The translations under genes and the position numbers were made by a program. A model generated the notes under the pieces. It worked only from the letters and a program-made list of their open reading frames with translations, had not been told where the DNA came from and did not search any database. Of a stretch of DNA of 64,000 bases, positions 9,397 to 17,525 are shown in pieces. Position 1 is the first letter of the stretch. Every line of letters starts with the position of its first letter. This DNA comes from Actinoallomurus iriomotensis (lineage in GTDB: Bacteria; Actinomycetota; Actinomycetes; Streptosporangiales; Streptosporangiaceae), in assembly GCF_030269445.1 (NCBI RefSeq), contig NZ_BSTJ01000002.1:62001-126000 (forward strand), written 5' to 3'.

Positions 9397-10248
9397 ATGG
9401 GCGATACGGGGGCCGTCGAGCCGAAGAGCTCGCGGCGGTCGGTGCTGCGGGCGCTGACCGGAGCAGGGACGATCGCGGGGCTGGCGGCGGGCGCGGCCGG
9501 CACGATGGGCGGGCTCGCGGCGGGCGGGTTACTCGACGACGCCGACGCGATGCCGGGAACGCCCGTCTCGGCGATCGGCGTGCCGACGGACGGGCCCTGG
9601 CGCCCCTCCCCCGCCCACGTCGACGTCTCCTGGGCGGTCGACACGTCGCAGCGGCTGGTGGCCCTGACGTTCGACGACGGGCCGATGCCGAACTGGACGC
9701 CGATGGTGCACGACATTCTCGACGAGGCGCGGATCCCCGCGACGTTCTTCCTCGTCGGGCAGCGTGTGCAGGAGAACGCGCGGCTGATCCACGGTCGTAT
9801 GGACCGGCACGCGGTCGGCAACCACACCTGGGCGCACAAGGACCTGACCCGCATGACCCACCCGCAGGCGTACCGGGCGATGCACCGGGCGCACACCACG
9901 ATCGCCGAGGTCACCGGCAAGGAGCCGGAACTGCTGCGGCCCCCGATGGGCAACATCGGCGGCACCACGCTGAGCGCCGCGGGCGCGCTCGGCTACCACG
10001 TGGTGCTGTGGTCGCTGAAGATGCGGGAGTCGTATCTCGGGCACCCGCCCGGGCGCCTCATCGACTACATCGTCGACAACACCGAGCCCGGCACCATCCT
10101 GCTCGCCCACGACACCGGCCACCGCGACCGCCTGATCGCCATCCGCGGACTGCCCGCGATGATCCGCGGCCTGCGGGCGAAGGGGTTCGAGTTCGTCACC
10201 GTTCCCGACCTGCTCGCCGCAGCGGGCACCGGGGCCGCCAAGACCTGA
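9397..10248 (+). CDS. Tat-exported polysaccharide deacetylase (NodB homology)
   Basis: Secreted carbohydrate esterase family 4 protein, 283 residues. A twin-arginine signal (SSRRSVLRALTG) is followed by an Ala/Gly-rich hydrophobic stretch. The NodB domain begins around residue 85 with TFDDGP (catalytic base and metal-ligand Asp), then NHTWAH (metal-binding His pair), RPPMGN, and the C-terminal ILLAHDTG with the second catalytic His. It should remove N-acetyl groups from peptidoglycan or another N-acetylated polysaccharide outside the membrane; the substrate is unknown. It is preceded by a terminator, so it probably has its own promoter, and it converges on the DCC-family gene 10 bp downstream. 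Confidence 0.9.
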   Translation: MGDTGAVEPKSSRRSVLRALTGAGTIAGLAAGAAGTMGGLAAGGLLDDADAMPGTPVSAIGVPTDGPWRPSPAHVDVSWAVDTSQRLVALTFDDGPMPNWTPMVHDILDEARIPATFFLVGQRVQENARLIHGRMDRHAVGNHTWAHKDLTRMTHPQAYRAMHRAHTTIAEVTGKEPELLRPPMGNIGGTTLSAAGALGYHVVLWSLKMRESYLGHPPGRLIDYIVDNTEPGTILLAHDTGHRDRLIAIRGLPAMIRGLRAKGFEFVTVPDLLAAAGTGAAKT

Positions 10249-10258
10249 CCAGGGCCGC

Positions 10259-10654
10259 TCAGCCGGCCGGGCCGCCCGCCCCGGGGCGTTCGGACGGGGG
10301 CAGCCCGCACGCGGGAGTGCCGCCGGGCAGGCGGAAGCGGTTGACGGTGACGAGGTGGTAGACGCCCGCGGCGATCCAGCGGACCGGCGGCACGCGGATC
10401 AGCAGGCCGAGCGGCCGCCAGAGACCGCCCGCGTCGATGAGGAGGCTCGCGATCGCCTGCGCGCCGCCGCGTACGCGGCCCGGCTCCGCCCAGAGCACCT
10501 CGCCGCTCGCGCGTTCGGCGGTCGTGCCGAGCGCCGCCAGGTCCGCCGACTGGTACGGGCTCATCCGCGCCTTCGTCGGGATGTGCCGCTCGATGAACCG
10601 CGCCGAGGCCGTGCAGAAGCCGCAGTCGCCGTCGTACAGCAGGATCGGGCGCAT
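10259..10654 (-). CDS. DCC-family (DUF393) thiol-disulfide oxidoreductase-like protein
   Basis: A 131-residue protein with the defining YDGDCGFCTAS motif right after the start (a D-x-D-C-x2-C type DCC motif). The rest follows the family: a helical middle (YQSADLAAL), GGAQAIASLL, and a hydrophobic segment (LGLLIRVPPVRWIAAGVYHLV). The C-x2-C pair suggests redox activity, but no reaction has been shown for most members. The ATG at 10654 lies 17 bp after the stop of the HIT gene on the same strand, so the two are likely cotranscribed. Confidence 0.85.
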   Translation of the reverse strand: MRPILLYDGDCGFCTASARFIERHIPTKARMSPYQSADLAALGTTAERASGEVLWAEPGRVRGGAQAIASLLIDAGGLWRPLGLLIRVPPVRWIAAGVYHLVTVNRFRLPGGTPACGLPPSERPGAGGPAG

Positions 10655-10670
10655 GAGGGGGGCTGCCCGC

Positions 10671-11222
10671 TCAGTCCAGGGGCCAGGCGTCCGCGATGAT
10701 CTGGCGGGTGTCGCGGAGCAGCTGCGGCAGCACGCGGGTCTGGCCGATGACCGGCATGAAGTTGGTGTCGCCGCCCCAGCGGGGGACGACGTGCTGGTGG
10801 AGGTGGGCGGCGATGCCGGCGCCCGCGACGGTGCCGAGGTTCATGCCGACGTTGAAGCCGTGCGCGCCGCTCGCCTTGCGCAGCGCGGTCAGGGACCGCT
10901 TGGTGAGCAGTGCCAGCTCCGCGGTCTCGGCCTCGTCGAGTTCGGTGTAGTCGCTCACGTGGCGGAACGGGCACACGAGCAGATGCCCGGAGTTGTACGG
11001 GTACAGGTTGAGCACCGCGTAGGCGTACTCCCCGCGCCGGACGACCAGGCCCTCCTCGTCGTCCATCCTGGGGATCTCGCAGAACGGGCAGCCGTCGTCC
11101 GGGCCCAAGCCGGTGGGCTTGCTCTCTCCCTTGATGTACGCCATCCGGTGGGGAGTCCACAGACGCTGGAACTGGTCGGGGTCCCCGACGCCGAACTGCT
11201 CCTCAGGCTTGGGCTCGGTCAT
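10671..11222 (-). CDS. HIT-family AP4A phosphorylase-like protein
   Basis: Histidine-triad protein like the mycobacterial HIT protein encoded beside pgsA and thrS (an AP4A phosphorylase). It has the zinc-type CPFCEIP near residue 45, YPYNSGHLLVCPFRH, and the catalytic triad HLHQHVVPRW near residue 150. I start at the ATG at 11222 (183 residues): residues before it in the longer frame are low quality. No ribosome site precedes this ATG, but TATGCT lies 6 nt upstream, as expected for a leaderless transcript. It is expected to degrade dinucleoside tetraphosphates made by aminoacyl-tRNA synthetases such as the nearby ThrS. Confidence 0.92.
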   Translation of the reverse strand: MTEPKPEEQFGVGDPDQFQRLWTPHRMAYIKGESKPTGLGPDDGCPFCEIPRMDDEEGLVVRRGEYAYAVLNLYPYNSGHLLVCPFRHVSDYTELDEAETAELALLTKRSLTALRKASGAHGFNVGMNLGTVAGAGIAAHLHQHVVPRWGGDTNFMPVIGQTRVLPQLLRDTRQIIADAWPLD

Positions 11223-11410
11223 GCCAGAAGCATAGGACCGCCCGGACCGCCCCGCCCCGCCCGGGTGACCCGGCCAACGTGGAACGACCCGGCGACGAGG
11301 TGAGTTCCGGCGTGGAAGGTGCGCCCCGCCCATGCGGATGGGACGATCCGTCGATCAGGGATCGGGACGGTGCGGGCGATGGTCCCGCCGGTCAGAAGGG
11401 ATGACGACGC

Positions 11411-12478
11411 ATGAGGACCATCATCGTGGCCTCGGCACTTTCGCTGATCATCGGGTTGCTGGCCACGCCCGTCTGGATTCGCGTCGTGCGCCGGCTCGGT
11501 TACGGCCAGATGGTGCGTGAGGAGGGCCCGCAGGCCCATCTCAGCAAACGCGGCACGCCCACGATGGGCGGCACCGTGTTGATCGTCGCCGCGCTCGCCG
11601 GGTACGCGATCGCGCACCTGGCCACGCTCACGCCGCCGACCGTCTCCGGCGTGCTCGTCCTGTTCTTGATGGCGGGCCTCGGCCTGGTCGGCTTCGTCGA
11701 CGACTACATCAAGGTCTTCAAGCAGCGCAGCCTGGGCCTGCGCAGTGGCGCGAAGATGATCGGCATCCTCATCGTCGGCGTGGTCTTCGCGCTGCTGTCG
11801 CTGCGGTTCCCCGACGAGTACGCCATCACCCCCGCCACCACTCACCTGTCGTTCCTGCGCGACTTCGGGCCCTCTCTCGGCTCCCTGCCCTTCGTGCTCT
11901 GGGCGCTCGCCATGATCGCCGGCACGTCCAACGCGGTGAACCTCACCGATGGGCTGGACGGTCTCGCCGCCGGCGCGGTGGGCATGGTGCTCGGCGCGTA
12001 CATCCTGATCAGCGACCGGCAGCTCCGTGGCAGTTGCAAGCTCACGCTCGAACCCCACTGCTACACGGTCCGCGACCCGCTCGACCTCGCCGTGGTCGCC
12101 GCCGCGGCGCTCGGCGCCCTGATCGGTTTCCTGTGGTGGAACGCCCCGCCGGCCAAGGTCTTCATGGGCGACACCGGGTCGCTCGCGCTCGGCGGCGTCA
12201 TCGTCGGCCTCGCCCTGAGCACCCAGACCGAGATGCTCCTGGTCATCCTCGCCGGACTGCCGGTGATCATCACCCTGTCGGTGATCGTCCAGGTCGGCTC
12301 CTTCAAGATGACGAGGAGACGCGTCTTCAAGATGGCCCCGCTACAGCACCACTTCGAGCTCTCCGGCTGGGCCGAGACCACCATCGTGGTGCGGTTCTGG
12401 CTGGTCTCGGCGCTCTGCGTGGCCACCGGCCTGGCCCTCTTCTACCTGGACAGCCCGCACTTCCTGTTCCCTCTTTGA
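11411..12478 (+). CDS. mraY: Phospho-N-acetylmuramoyl-pentapeptide-transferase (stand-alone MraY)
   Basis: Polytopic membrane enzyme that transfers phospho-MurNAc-pentapeptide from UDP to undecaprenyl phosphate to make lipid I. The signatures are VDDYIK near residue 97, NAVNLTDGLDGLA near 177, MGDTGSLALGG near 255, and PLQHHFELSGWAE near the C-terminus. About ten membrane helices are spread over 355 residues. AGAAGGGATG precedes the ATG at 11411. No murein-synthesis genes (murE, murF, murD, ftsW) flank it, whereas mraY normally sits in the dcw cluster. It may be a paralogue of a dcw copy; catalytic motifs are intact. Confidence 0.92.
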   Translation: MRTIIVASALSLIIGLLATPVWIRVVRRLGYGQMVREEGPQAHLSKRGTPTMGGTVLIVAALAGYAIAHLATLTPPTVSGVLVLFLMAGLGLVGFVDDYIKVFKQRSLGLRSGAKMIGILIVGVVFALLSLRFPDEYAITPATTHLSFLRDFGPSLGSLPFVLWALAMIAGTSNAVNLTDGLDGLAAGAVGMVLGAYILISDRQLRGSCKLTLEPHCYTVRDPLDLAVVAAAALGALIGFLWWNAPPAKVFMGDTGSLALGGVIVGLALSTQTEMLLVILAGLPVIITLSVIVQVGSFKMTRRRVFKMAPLQHHFELSGWAETTIVVRFWLVSALCVATGLALFYLDSPHFLFPL

Positions 12479-12586
12479 CCGGCTGTCCGGGTGACCCGGC
12501 CCGTACGGAACGATCGCCAAGAATGTGGCTTTTGACGCCAAATGGGCGTCGCGTCGGCGAAGATGGGGCCACCTACGGGAGGCATC

Positions 12587-13120
12587 ATGACCGTGTTCGC
12601 TGACGGGGTTCCCGAAGTTCCAGCGCAGGGGCAGGCCCCCGCTCAGGCCGAGGAGCAGGTCAACGTCCTGGTGACGGACCCTCCGCCCGGCCTGCCGCCG
12701 GCGCAGCTCGCCGCGCAGGTAAAGGGACGCATCGACATCGAGGACGAGGTCGTCGAGAAGGTCGCCGGACTGGCCGCGATCGAGGTCGAGGGCGTCGCCG
12801 ACCTAGGCGGCGACGTCGCACGCGCCGTGGAGAGTGTCCGCGAGCGCATTGGCATCGGTCATCGGCGCGGCGACCAGGGCGTCAAGGCGCGGATCGACGG
12901 GCGCGAGGTCTCGATCGAGGTGACCATCGTGATCGAGTACGGCCACGTGGTCATGGACGTGGCCCGCCAGGTCAAGACGAACGTCGCCATCCAGACCAAC
13001 CGGATGCTCGGCCTGCGGGTGGTCGAGGTCAACGTGATCGTCGACGACGTACGGATGCCGGCGGCGGCCAGACCCGCCGAACCGGCCGGGGACGACGACC
13101 AGCGGCTCACGATCGGCTGA
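12587..13120 (+). CDS. Asp23/Gls24 family envelope stress protein
   Basis: A 177-residue protein with a Pro/Ala-rich start followed by an Asp23 domain: GRIDIEDEVVEKVAGLAAIEVEGVADLGG, a variable loop, VSIEVTIVIEYGHVVMDVARQVKTNV, and VVEVNVIVDDVRMP. Members associate with the cell envelope and respond to stress or alkaline shock; the molecular role is poorly defined. The ATG at 12587 has GGGAGG 5 nt upstream. It is downstream of mraY on the same strand with about 108 bp between them, and it converges on thrS through a strong hairpin. Confidence 0.88.
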   Translation: MTVFADGVPEVPAQGQAPAQAEEQVNVLVTDPPPGLPPAQLAAQVKGRIDIEDEVVEKVAGLAAIEVEGVADLGGDVARAVESVRERIGIGHRRGDQGVKARIDGREVSIEVTIVIEYGHVVMDVARQVKTNVAIQTNRMLGLRVVEVNVIVDDVRMPAAARPAEPAGDDDQRLTIG

Positions 13121-13156
13121 TCTCACCCGGACCCGCGCCCTTGGGAACCGTCGCCC

Positions 13157-13183
13157 GCGGGCCGCGCGTACGGCGCGGCCCGC
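13157..13183. terminator. Bidirectional hairpin between the Asp23 gene and thrS
   Basis: A perfect 11-bp GC stem (GCGGGCCGCGC at 13157-13167 with its complement at 13173-13183) and 5-nt loop in the 73-bp gap between convergent stop codons. It can terminate transcripts from both sides. Confidence 0.75.
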
Positions 13184-13193
13184 CAGGTGTCGC

Positions 13194-15233
13194 TCAGACC
13201 TGCACGCGCTCCTCGACGGCCTTGGCGATCTCTTCGATCGCGTCGGCGACGGGAACGGCATTGTTCTGCTCACCGCTGCGGTAGCGGAACGACACCGCGC
13301 CCTTGGCCACGTCGTCGTCGCCCGCGAGCAGCATGTACGGGACCTTCTGCTTCTGCGCGTTGCGGATCTTCTTCTGCATCCGGTCGGAGGAGGTGTCGAC
13401 CTCCACCCGGATGCCGCGCTCGCGCAGCCGCGCGGCGACCTGCTCCAGGTGCGGCACGTGGTCGTCGGAGATCGGGATGCCCACCACCTGCACCGGCGCC
13501 AGCCAGGGCGGCAGCGCGCCCGCGTAGTGCTCCAGCAGCACGCCGAAGAACCGCTCGATCGAGCCGAACAGCGCCCGGTGGATCATCACCGGCTGCTGCC
13601 GGGTGCCGTCGGCGGCCTGGTACTCGAGGCCGAAGCGCTTCGGCTGGTTGAAGTCGACCTGGATGGTCGACAGCTGCCAGGTGCGGCCGATGGCGTCCTT
13701 GGCCTGCACGGAGATCTTCGGCCCGTAGAACGCCGCGCCGCCCGGGTCGGCGACCAGGTCGAGCCCGGACTCGTCGGCGGCCTCCCGCAGCGCGGCGGTG
13801 GCCTCGTCCCAGTCCTCCTGGGACCCGATGAACTTCTCCGACTCGTCGCGGGTGGACAGCTCCAGGAAGAACTCGCTGAGGCCGTAGTCGCGCAGCAGGT
13901 CGAGCACGAAGGTGAGGAGGTTCTTCAGCTCCCCGACCATCTGCTCCTTGGTGCAGTAGATGTGGGAGTCGTCCTGGGTCATGCCGCGTACGCGGGTGAG
14001 CCCGTGCACGACGCCGGACTTCTCGTACCGGTACACGGTGCCGAACTCGAACAGCCGGAGCGGCAGCTCACGGTAGGACCGCCCGCGCGCCCGGAAGATC
14101 AGGTTGTGCATCGGGCAGTTCATCGGCTTGAGGTAGTACTCCGCGCCGTCGAGCTCCATCGGCGGGAACATGTCGTCCTTGTACCAGCCGAGGTGCCCCG
14201 AGGTGTTGAACAGGTCGCCCTTGGTGATGTGCGGGGTGTTGACGAACTCGTACCCGCCCTGCTCGTGGCGCCGGCGGGAGTAGTCCTCCATGACCCGGCG
14301 GACGATGCCGCCCTTGGGGTGGAAGACCGCGAGACCACTGCCGATGTCGTTCGGGAAGGAGAACAGGTCGAGCTCGGCACCGAGCCTGCGGTGATCCCGC
14401 TTCTCGGCCTCCTCCAGCATCTTCAGGTAGGCGTCCTGCCGTTCGCGCGACTCCCAGGCGGTGCCGTAGATCCGCTGCAGCTGGGGGTTCTTCTCGCTGC
14501 CGCGCCAGTACGCGCCGCCGGAGCGCATCAGCTTGAACGCCGGGATCACGCGGGTGCTGGGCAGGTGCGGGCCGCGACACAGGTCCTTCCAGCACAGCTC
14601 GCCGGTCTTGGCGTCGAGGTTGTCGTAGATGGTCAGCTCTCCCCCGCCGACCTCGACGCTCTCCTCGTCGGCGGCCTTGCCCTTGAGGCCGATCAGCTCC
14701 AGCTTGTACGGCTCGTCGGCGAGCTCCTCGCGGGCGCCGTCGTCGGTGACGGCCCGGCGGGAGAAGGCCTGGCCCTGCTTGACGATCTCGCGCATGCGCT
14801 TCTCGATGCGCTTGAGGTCCTCGGGCTGGAACGGCTGTTCGACGTCGAAGTCGTAGTAGAAGCCGTTCTCCACCGGCGGGCCGATGCCCAGCCGGGCCTT
14901 GGGGAACAGCTCCTGCACGGCCTGGGCCATGACGTGCGCCGCCGAGTGGCGGACGATGGCGAGGCCCTCGTCGGAGCCGATCTCGATGGGCTCGACGACG
15001 TCGCCGTCGGCGAGGACGTGCGCCAGGTCGCGGGCCTGCCCGCCCACGCGGGCCGCGATGACGGTGCGGCCGTCGGCCTCGAGCGCCTCACCCGCAGTGG
15101 TGCCTGCCGCCACCACACGCTCGTCTCCGCCGAGGGTGATGCGCAGTTCAGACACGGGATCTCCTCGATGGTCAGTGATATCGACATCGAATGCTACCGA
15201 CTGTGCGCCGGCGTGGGACGCGTCGTGCTCCAT
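13194..15233 (-). CDS. thrS: Threonine-tRNA ligase
   Basis: Class II aminoacyl-tRNA synthetase that charges tRNA-Thr. From the ATG at 15233 it is about 679 residues: a short extension, the TGS domain ([14 protein letters not shown]), the editing domain ([18 protein letters not shown]), and the catalytic core with KPMNCPMHN (zinc Cys), motif 2 ([16 protein letters not shown]) and motif 3 ([18 protein letters not shown]). The anticodon-binding domain follows. AGGAGG lies 9 nt before 15233. A GTG at 15155 with GGAG 6 nt upstream is a credible alternative that starts exactly at TGS. The gene is preceded by a Thr-codon leader peptide and a terminator-like stem. Confidence 0.96.
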   Translation of the reverse strand: MEHDASHAGAQSVAFDVDITDHRGDPVSELRITLGGDERVVAAGTTAGEALEADGRTVIAARVGGQARDLAHVLADGDVVEPIEIGSDEGLAIVRHSAAHVMAQAVQELFPKARLGIGPPVENGFYYDFDVEQPFQPEDLKRIEKRMREIVKQGQAFSRRAVTDDGAREELADEPYKLELIGLKGKAADEESVEVGGGELTIYDNLDAKTGELCWKDLCRGPHLPSTRVIPAFKLMRSGGAYWRGSEKNPQLQRIYGTAWESRERQDAYLKMLEEAEKRDHRRLGAELDLFSFPNDIGSGLAVFHPKGGIVRRVMEDYSRRRHEQGGYEFVNTPHITKGDLFNTSGHLGWYKDDMFPPMELDGAEYYLKPMNCPMHNLIFRARGRSYRELPLRLFEFGTVYRYEKSGVVHGLTRVRGMTQDDSHIYCTKEQMVGELKNLLTFVLDLLRDYGLSEFFLELSTRDESEKFIGSQEDWDEATAALREAADESGLDLVADPGGAAFYGPKISVQAKDAIGRTWQLSTIQVDFNQPKRFGLEYQAADGTRQQPVMIHRALFGSIERFFGVLLEHYAGALPPWLAPVQVVGIPISDDHVPHLEQVAARLRERGIRVEVDTSSDRMQKKIRNAQKQKVPYMLLAGDDDVAKGAVSFRYRSGEQNNAVPVADAIEEIAKAVEERVQV

Positions 15234-15268
15234 GGTCAACTTCCTCCTGTCGGCGGGAGCGGCCACGG

Positions 15269-15315
15269 GACGCGACGAGGCCCCGGGATCGCTCCCGGGG
15301 CCTCGTCGTCGCGTC
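15269..15315 (-). terminator. Attenuator-like stem-loop in the thrS leader
   Basis: On the minus strand, an arm at 15315-15293 pairs with 15288-15269 over 20 bp with one 3-nt bulge and a 4-nt loop. It begins 2 nt after the leader-peptide stop and ends 36 nt before the thrS ATG. There is no U tract. A separate 8-bp hairpin inside the leader ORF (15337-15355) shares CCCCGG sequence with the big stem and could compete with it. A role in attenuation is inferred from this layout. Confidence 0.65.
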
Positions 15316-15317
15316 GG

Positions 15318-15380
15318 TCAGTGCGCGCGAGCGATGCGCCGGGGAGTCCCCGGCGTCGTCGTCACCTGCACGCCTGGCAT
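15318..15380 (-). CDS. thrS leader peptide (Thr-rich, 20 residues)
   Basis: A short minus-strand ORF reads MPGVQVTTTPGTPRRIARAH then TGA. Three consecutive threonine codons (ACG ACG ACG) and a fourth nearby (ACT) lie just ahead of an RNA hairpin, followed by the attenuator-like stem and thrS. TAACCT stands 6 nt before the ATG, as for a leaderless start. Slow decoding of the Thr codons when charged tRNA-Thr is scarce would be expected to alter downstream folding and raise thrS expression. The peptide itself probably has no function after translation. The ORF is seen directly; the mechanism is inferred. Confidence 0.7.
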   Translation of the reverse strand: MPGVQVTTTPGTPRRIARAH

Positions 15381-15477
15381 GTGCCCAGGTTAACCGATCC
15401 GGGCGCCGCGCGCCCGGGTAAAAGGAGTCCCGCGCCGGGTTCGTGCACGTGACCGGTATCGGGCGGTAAGCTGAGTG

Positions 15478-15607
15478 TCGCGAAGGGGAGTAGTCCCGCT
15501 CGCCGGCCATCGACATACTGGAGCACTCGCTCCCGGTGCCCGGGCCCCTCTGGGGTGGACGAGACCTTCGGCCAATGGGTGACGTCTGTCGCCGTGGGCC
15601 GGGGTCT
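15478..15607 (+). ncRNA. yybP-ykoY (manganese) riboswitch
   Basis: The leader of the cation exchanger contains the conserved core elements of the yybP-ykoY aptamer: AAGGGGAGTAG at about 15483, CATCGACATACTGGAG, CGCTCCCGGTG, and GACGAGACCTTCGGCC. The final element pairs as GAGACC (15561-15566) with GGTCTC (15602-15607), enclosing GGCC/GGCC pairs, and is followed by TTTCTCGTCT, so it doubles as a terminator-like expression platform. TAAGCT about 10 nt upstream may be the -10 box. The class senses Mn2+ and turns on cation exporters. It is recognised from consensus elements by eye; a covariance search would settle it. Confidence 0.85.
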
Positions 15608-15627
15608 CTTTCTCGTCTCACGGCAAC

Positions 15628-16662
15628 ATGATCGATGGGATTCTCATGCTGCACGTGGTGACCCTCCTTGCGTGTGCGGTCGCGATCTACCTTTCCTGCG
15701 AGTGGTTCGTCAACGCGGTCGAGTGGCTGGGACTGCGCCTGAAGGTCGGCCCGCTCGCGGTCGGCACGGTGCTGGCGGCCTTCGGGACCGCCCTGCCCGA
15801 GAGCGTCGTCACGTTCGTGGCGGTCGTCTTCGGTTCCGGGTCCGAGCAGAAGGACATCGGGGTCGGGGCGGCCATGGGCGGCCCGCTGGCCCTCGCCACG
15901 GCGGCGTACGGGGTGACGGGCTTCATGCTCCTGACCCGCCGCCGCAAGGTGGCCTCCGCGGAAACGAACGCCGCACGCGGCGAGGACGTCGGCGACACGC
16001 GGAAGCTGGCCCGTGACCAGCGCTGGTTCCTGACGATCTTCGTGGTCAAGGTGGCGCTCGGGCTGGTCACCTTCGCGTTCAAGCCCGCGCTCGGGCTGCT
16101 CTTCTTCGCCGCGTACGGCGTCTACTTCTGGCGCGAGCTGCGCGCGGAGCCCGGCGGCGGGGACGACGTGGTCGACCTCGAGCCGCTGCGCCTGCAGCGG
16201 CGCCGCGCGACGCCGGCCACCTGGGCGGTCGTCACCCAGGCCCTCGTCACCCTGGTGATCATCTTCGTGGCCTCGCAGCTGTTCGTGCACGCACTGGAGG
16301 CGATCGGGCCGATGATCGGCCTGCCCGCGGCGGTGACCGCGCTGCTGCTCTCTCCGATCGCCACCGAGCTGCCCGAGATCATGAACGCCATCATCTGGGT
16401 CCGCCAGGGCAAGACCCACCTCGCCCTGGCGAACATCAGCGGCGCGATGATGATCCAGGCGACCGTCCCCTCCGGGCTGGGCATCCTGTTCACGCGCTGG
16501 CGCTTCGACGGCCCGCTGCTGCTGTCCGGGGTCGTCACGATCATCGCGATACTTTTCTTGCTGGTCGCGCTGAACACGGGCCGCTTCACCGGCCGTACGC
16601 TCACGTGGGCGGCGGCCTTCTACGGGGTGTTCGCGGCCTGCCTGATCCCGATCCTGGTCTGA
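15628..16662 (+). CDS. Sodium/calcium-exchanger family cation antiporter
   Basis: A 344-residue polytopic membrane protein of the CaCA superfamily. It has two inverted alpha-repeats with the expected acidic motifs: VLAAFGTALPESVVTFVA near residue 50 and LLLSPIATELPEIMNAIIW near residue 240. They are separated by a hydrophilic loop (RRRKVASAETNAARGEDV and beyond). The repeats form the ion-binding site. No strong ribosome site precedes the ATG at 15628; the riboswitch helix ends 20 nt upstream, so the riboswitch directly controls this gene. That context points to Mn2+ (or Ca2+/Mn2+) export rather than generic calcium handling. Its stop is 4 bp from the convergent thioredoxin stop. Confidence 0.9.
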   Translation: MIDGILMLHVVTLLACAVAIYLSCEWFVNAVEWLGLRLKVGPLAVGTVLAAFGTALPESVVTFVAVVFGSGSEQKDIGVGAAMGGPLALATAAYGVTGFMLLTRRRKVASAETNAARGEDVGDTRKLARDQRWFLTIFVVKVALGLVTFAFKPALGLLFFAAYGVYFWRELRAEPGGGDDVVDLEPLRLQRRRATPATWAVVTQALVTLVIIFVASQLFVHALEAIGPMIGLPAAVTALLLSPIATELPEIMNAIIWVRQGKTHLALANISGAMMIQATVPSGLGILFTRWRFDGPLLLSGVVTIIAILFLLVALNTGRFTGRTLTWAAAFYGVFAACLIPILV

Positions 16663-16666
16663 GCGT

Positions 16667-17023
16667 TCAGGATTTGGCGAGGCGGCTGCGCACGTCGTCC
16701 ATGTCGAGGGCGCGCACCTGCTCGATCAGGTTCTCCAGGGCCGGCTCGGGCAGCGCGCCCGGCTGGGCGAAGACGATGACGCCGTCGCGGATCGCCATGA
16801 TCGTGGGGATCGAGGTGATGTCGAACCGCGCGGCCAGGTCCTGCTCGGCCTCGGTGTCGACCTTGCCGAAGACGATGTCCTCGTGCGTTTCGGCCGCCTT
16901 CTCGTAGACGGGCGCGAACATCCGGCACGGGCCGCACCAGCTCGCCCAGAAATCGACCAGCACGATGCCCTCGCCGGCCGCCGTCTTGTCAAAGTTCGCG
17001 GCGGTCAGTGTGGTCGTGGCCAT
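16667..17023 (-). CDS. Thioredoxin
   Basis: A 118-residue thioredoxin fold with the redox motif WASWCGPCRMFAP near residue 32, the cis-Pro segment ITSIPTIMAIRDG, and the standard alternating strands and helices. It should reduce protein disulfides using thioredoxin reductase, which is not in this window. The ATG at 17023 is preceded by GAGGAG about 9 nt upstream; the longer frame to 17143 has no support. It is divergent from no neighbour: the next gene on the same strand lies 300 bp upstream. A 9-bp palindrome stands in its leader. Confidence 0.93.
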   Translation of the reverse strand: MATTTLTAANFDKTAAGEGIVLVDFWASWCGPCRMFAPVYEKAAETHEDIVFGKVDTEAEQDLAARFDITSIPTIMAIRDGVIVFAQPGALPEPALENLIEQVRALDMDDVRSRLAKS

Positions 17024-17048
17024 CTCGTCAGCTCCTCGGCTCGTAACG

Positions 17049-17073
17049 GTGCGGCACCCGACGCGTGCCGCAC
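17049..17073 (-). promoter_or_regulatory. Palindrome in the thioredoxin 5' region
   Basis: GTGCGGCAC at 17049-17057 is repeated inverted at 17065-17073, 26 nt upstream of the thioredoxin ATG. A candidate -10 (TAGAGT on the minus strand near 17189) with TTCGGA 17 nt before it would place this palindrome in the transcript. Otherwise the 17024-17326 gap holds no gene that I can support. Confidence 0.4.
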
Positions 17074-17326
17074 ATGCGAGAACAGCCCGTGCGCCCGGCT
17101 CATTCCGCCGGGGCCACGGCGCGGGCCGGCAGACACCCCACATGCCATCGGACGTCGCGACGGGAGACGGCTGGCCGCGGCCACTCTAGGCCACCGCCGG
17201 CCTGTTCCGAAGCTGCCCGGGACACAGGGTTCGGCTCTCGCGGGTCGCCGATGGACCTGCTCCGACCGGGCGCGAATCGCACCACCCGTTGCTACATGTC
17301 TGCCGGCCTTTTGGCTGATCAGCAGG

Positions 17327-17473
17327 TCAGCAGCACATGGAGGAGCTGCTCTTGGTCGATGCGGGAGTGTCGGTGGAGGCCGAGGCTGAGACGGCGCCGG
17401 CGGCTCCAAAGGCGACAAGCCAGCCAACTAGCGCGAGCAGGATCAGGGCCAGGCCCCTGCGCAGGTGTGACAT
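17327..17473 (-). CDS. Small secreted peptide divergent from the XRE-TPR regulator
   Basis: A 48-residue ORF not previously named. The start MSHLRRGLALILLALVGWLV gives a short basic n-region and an 18-residue hydrophobic core; AGAVSASA offers signal-peptidase sites near residues 30-33. The remaining tail is STDTPASTKSSSSMCC, Ser/Thr-rich and ending in two cysteines. GAAAGGA lies about 9 nt before the ATG at 17473. It is transcribed away from the XRE-TPR regulator with only 52 bp between the start codons, in an unusually AT-rich gap. The arrangement resembles regulator plus exported peptide pairs of RRNPP systems. Export is well supported by the sequence; a signalling role is inference. Confidence 0.7.
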   Translation of the reverse strand: MSHLRRGLALILLALVGWLVAFGAAGAVSASASTDTPASTKSSSSMCC

Positions 17474-17525
17474 TCTTTTCTATCCTTTCGTGTTGTTCTG
17501 TCACTTTCTTGTAGAGGCGGGCGGG

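Noticed and set aside
6882-9968. A 1028-codon open frame on the minus strand
   Set aside because: It runs antisense to the EF-G2-like gene and the deacetylase, with Arg/Val/Gly-rich sequence and no domains; it is a high-GC shadow.
15337-15355. T-box riboswitch upstream of thrS
   Set aside because: I cannot find the conserved T-box bulge (TGGN) and specifier-loop arrangement; the Thr-codon leader ORF explains the region better.
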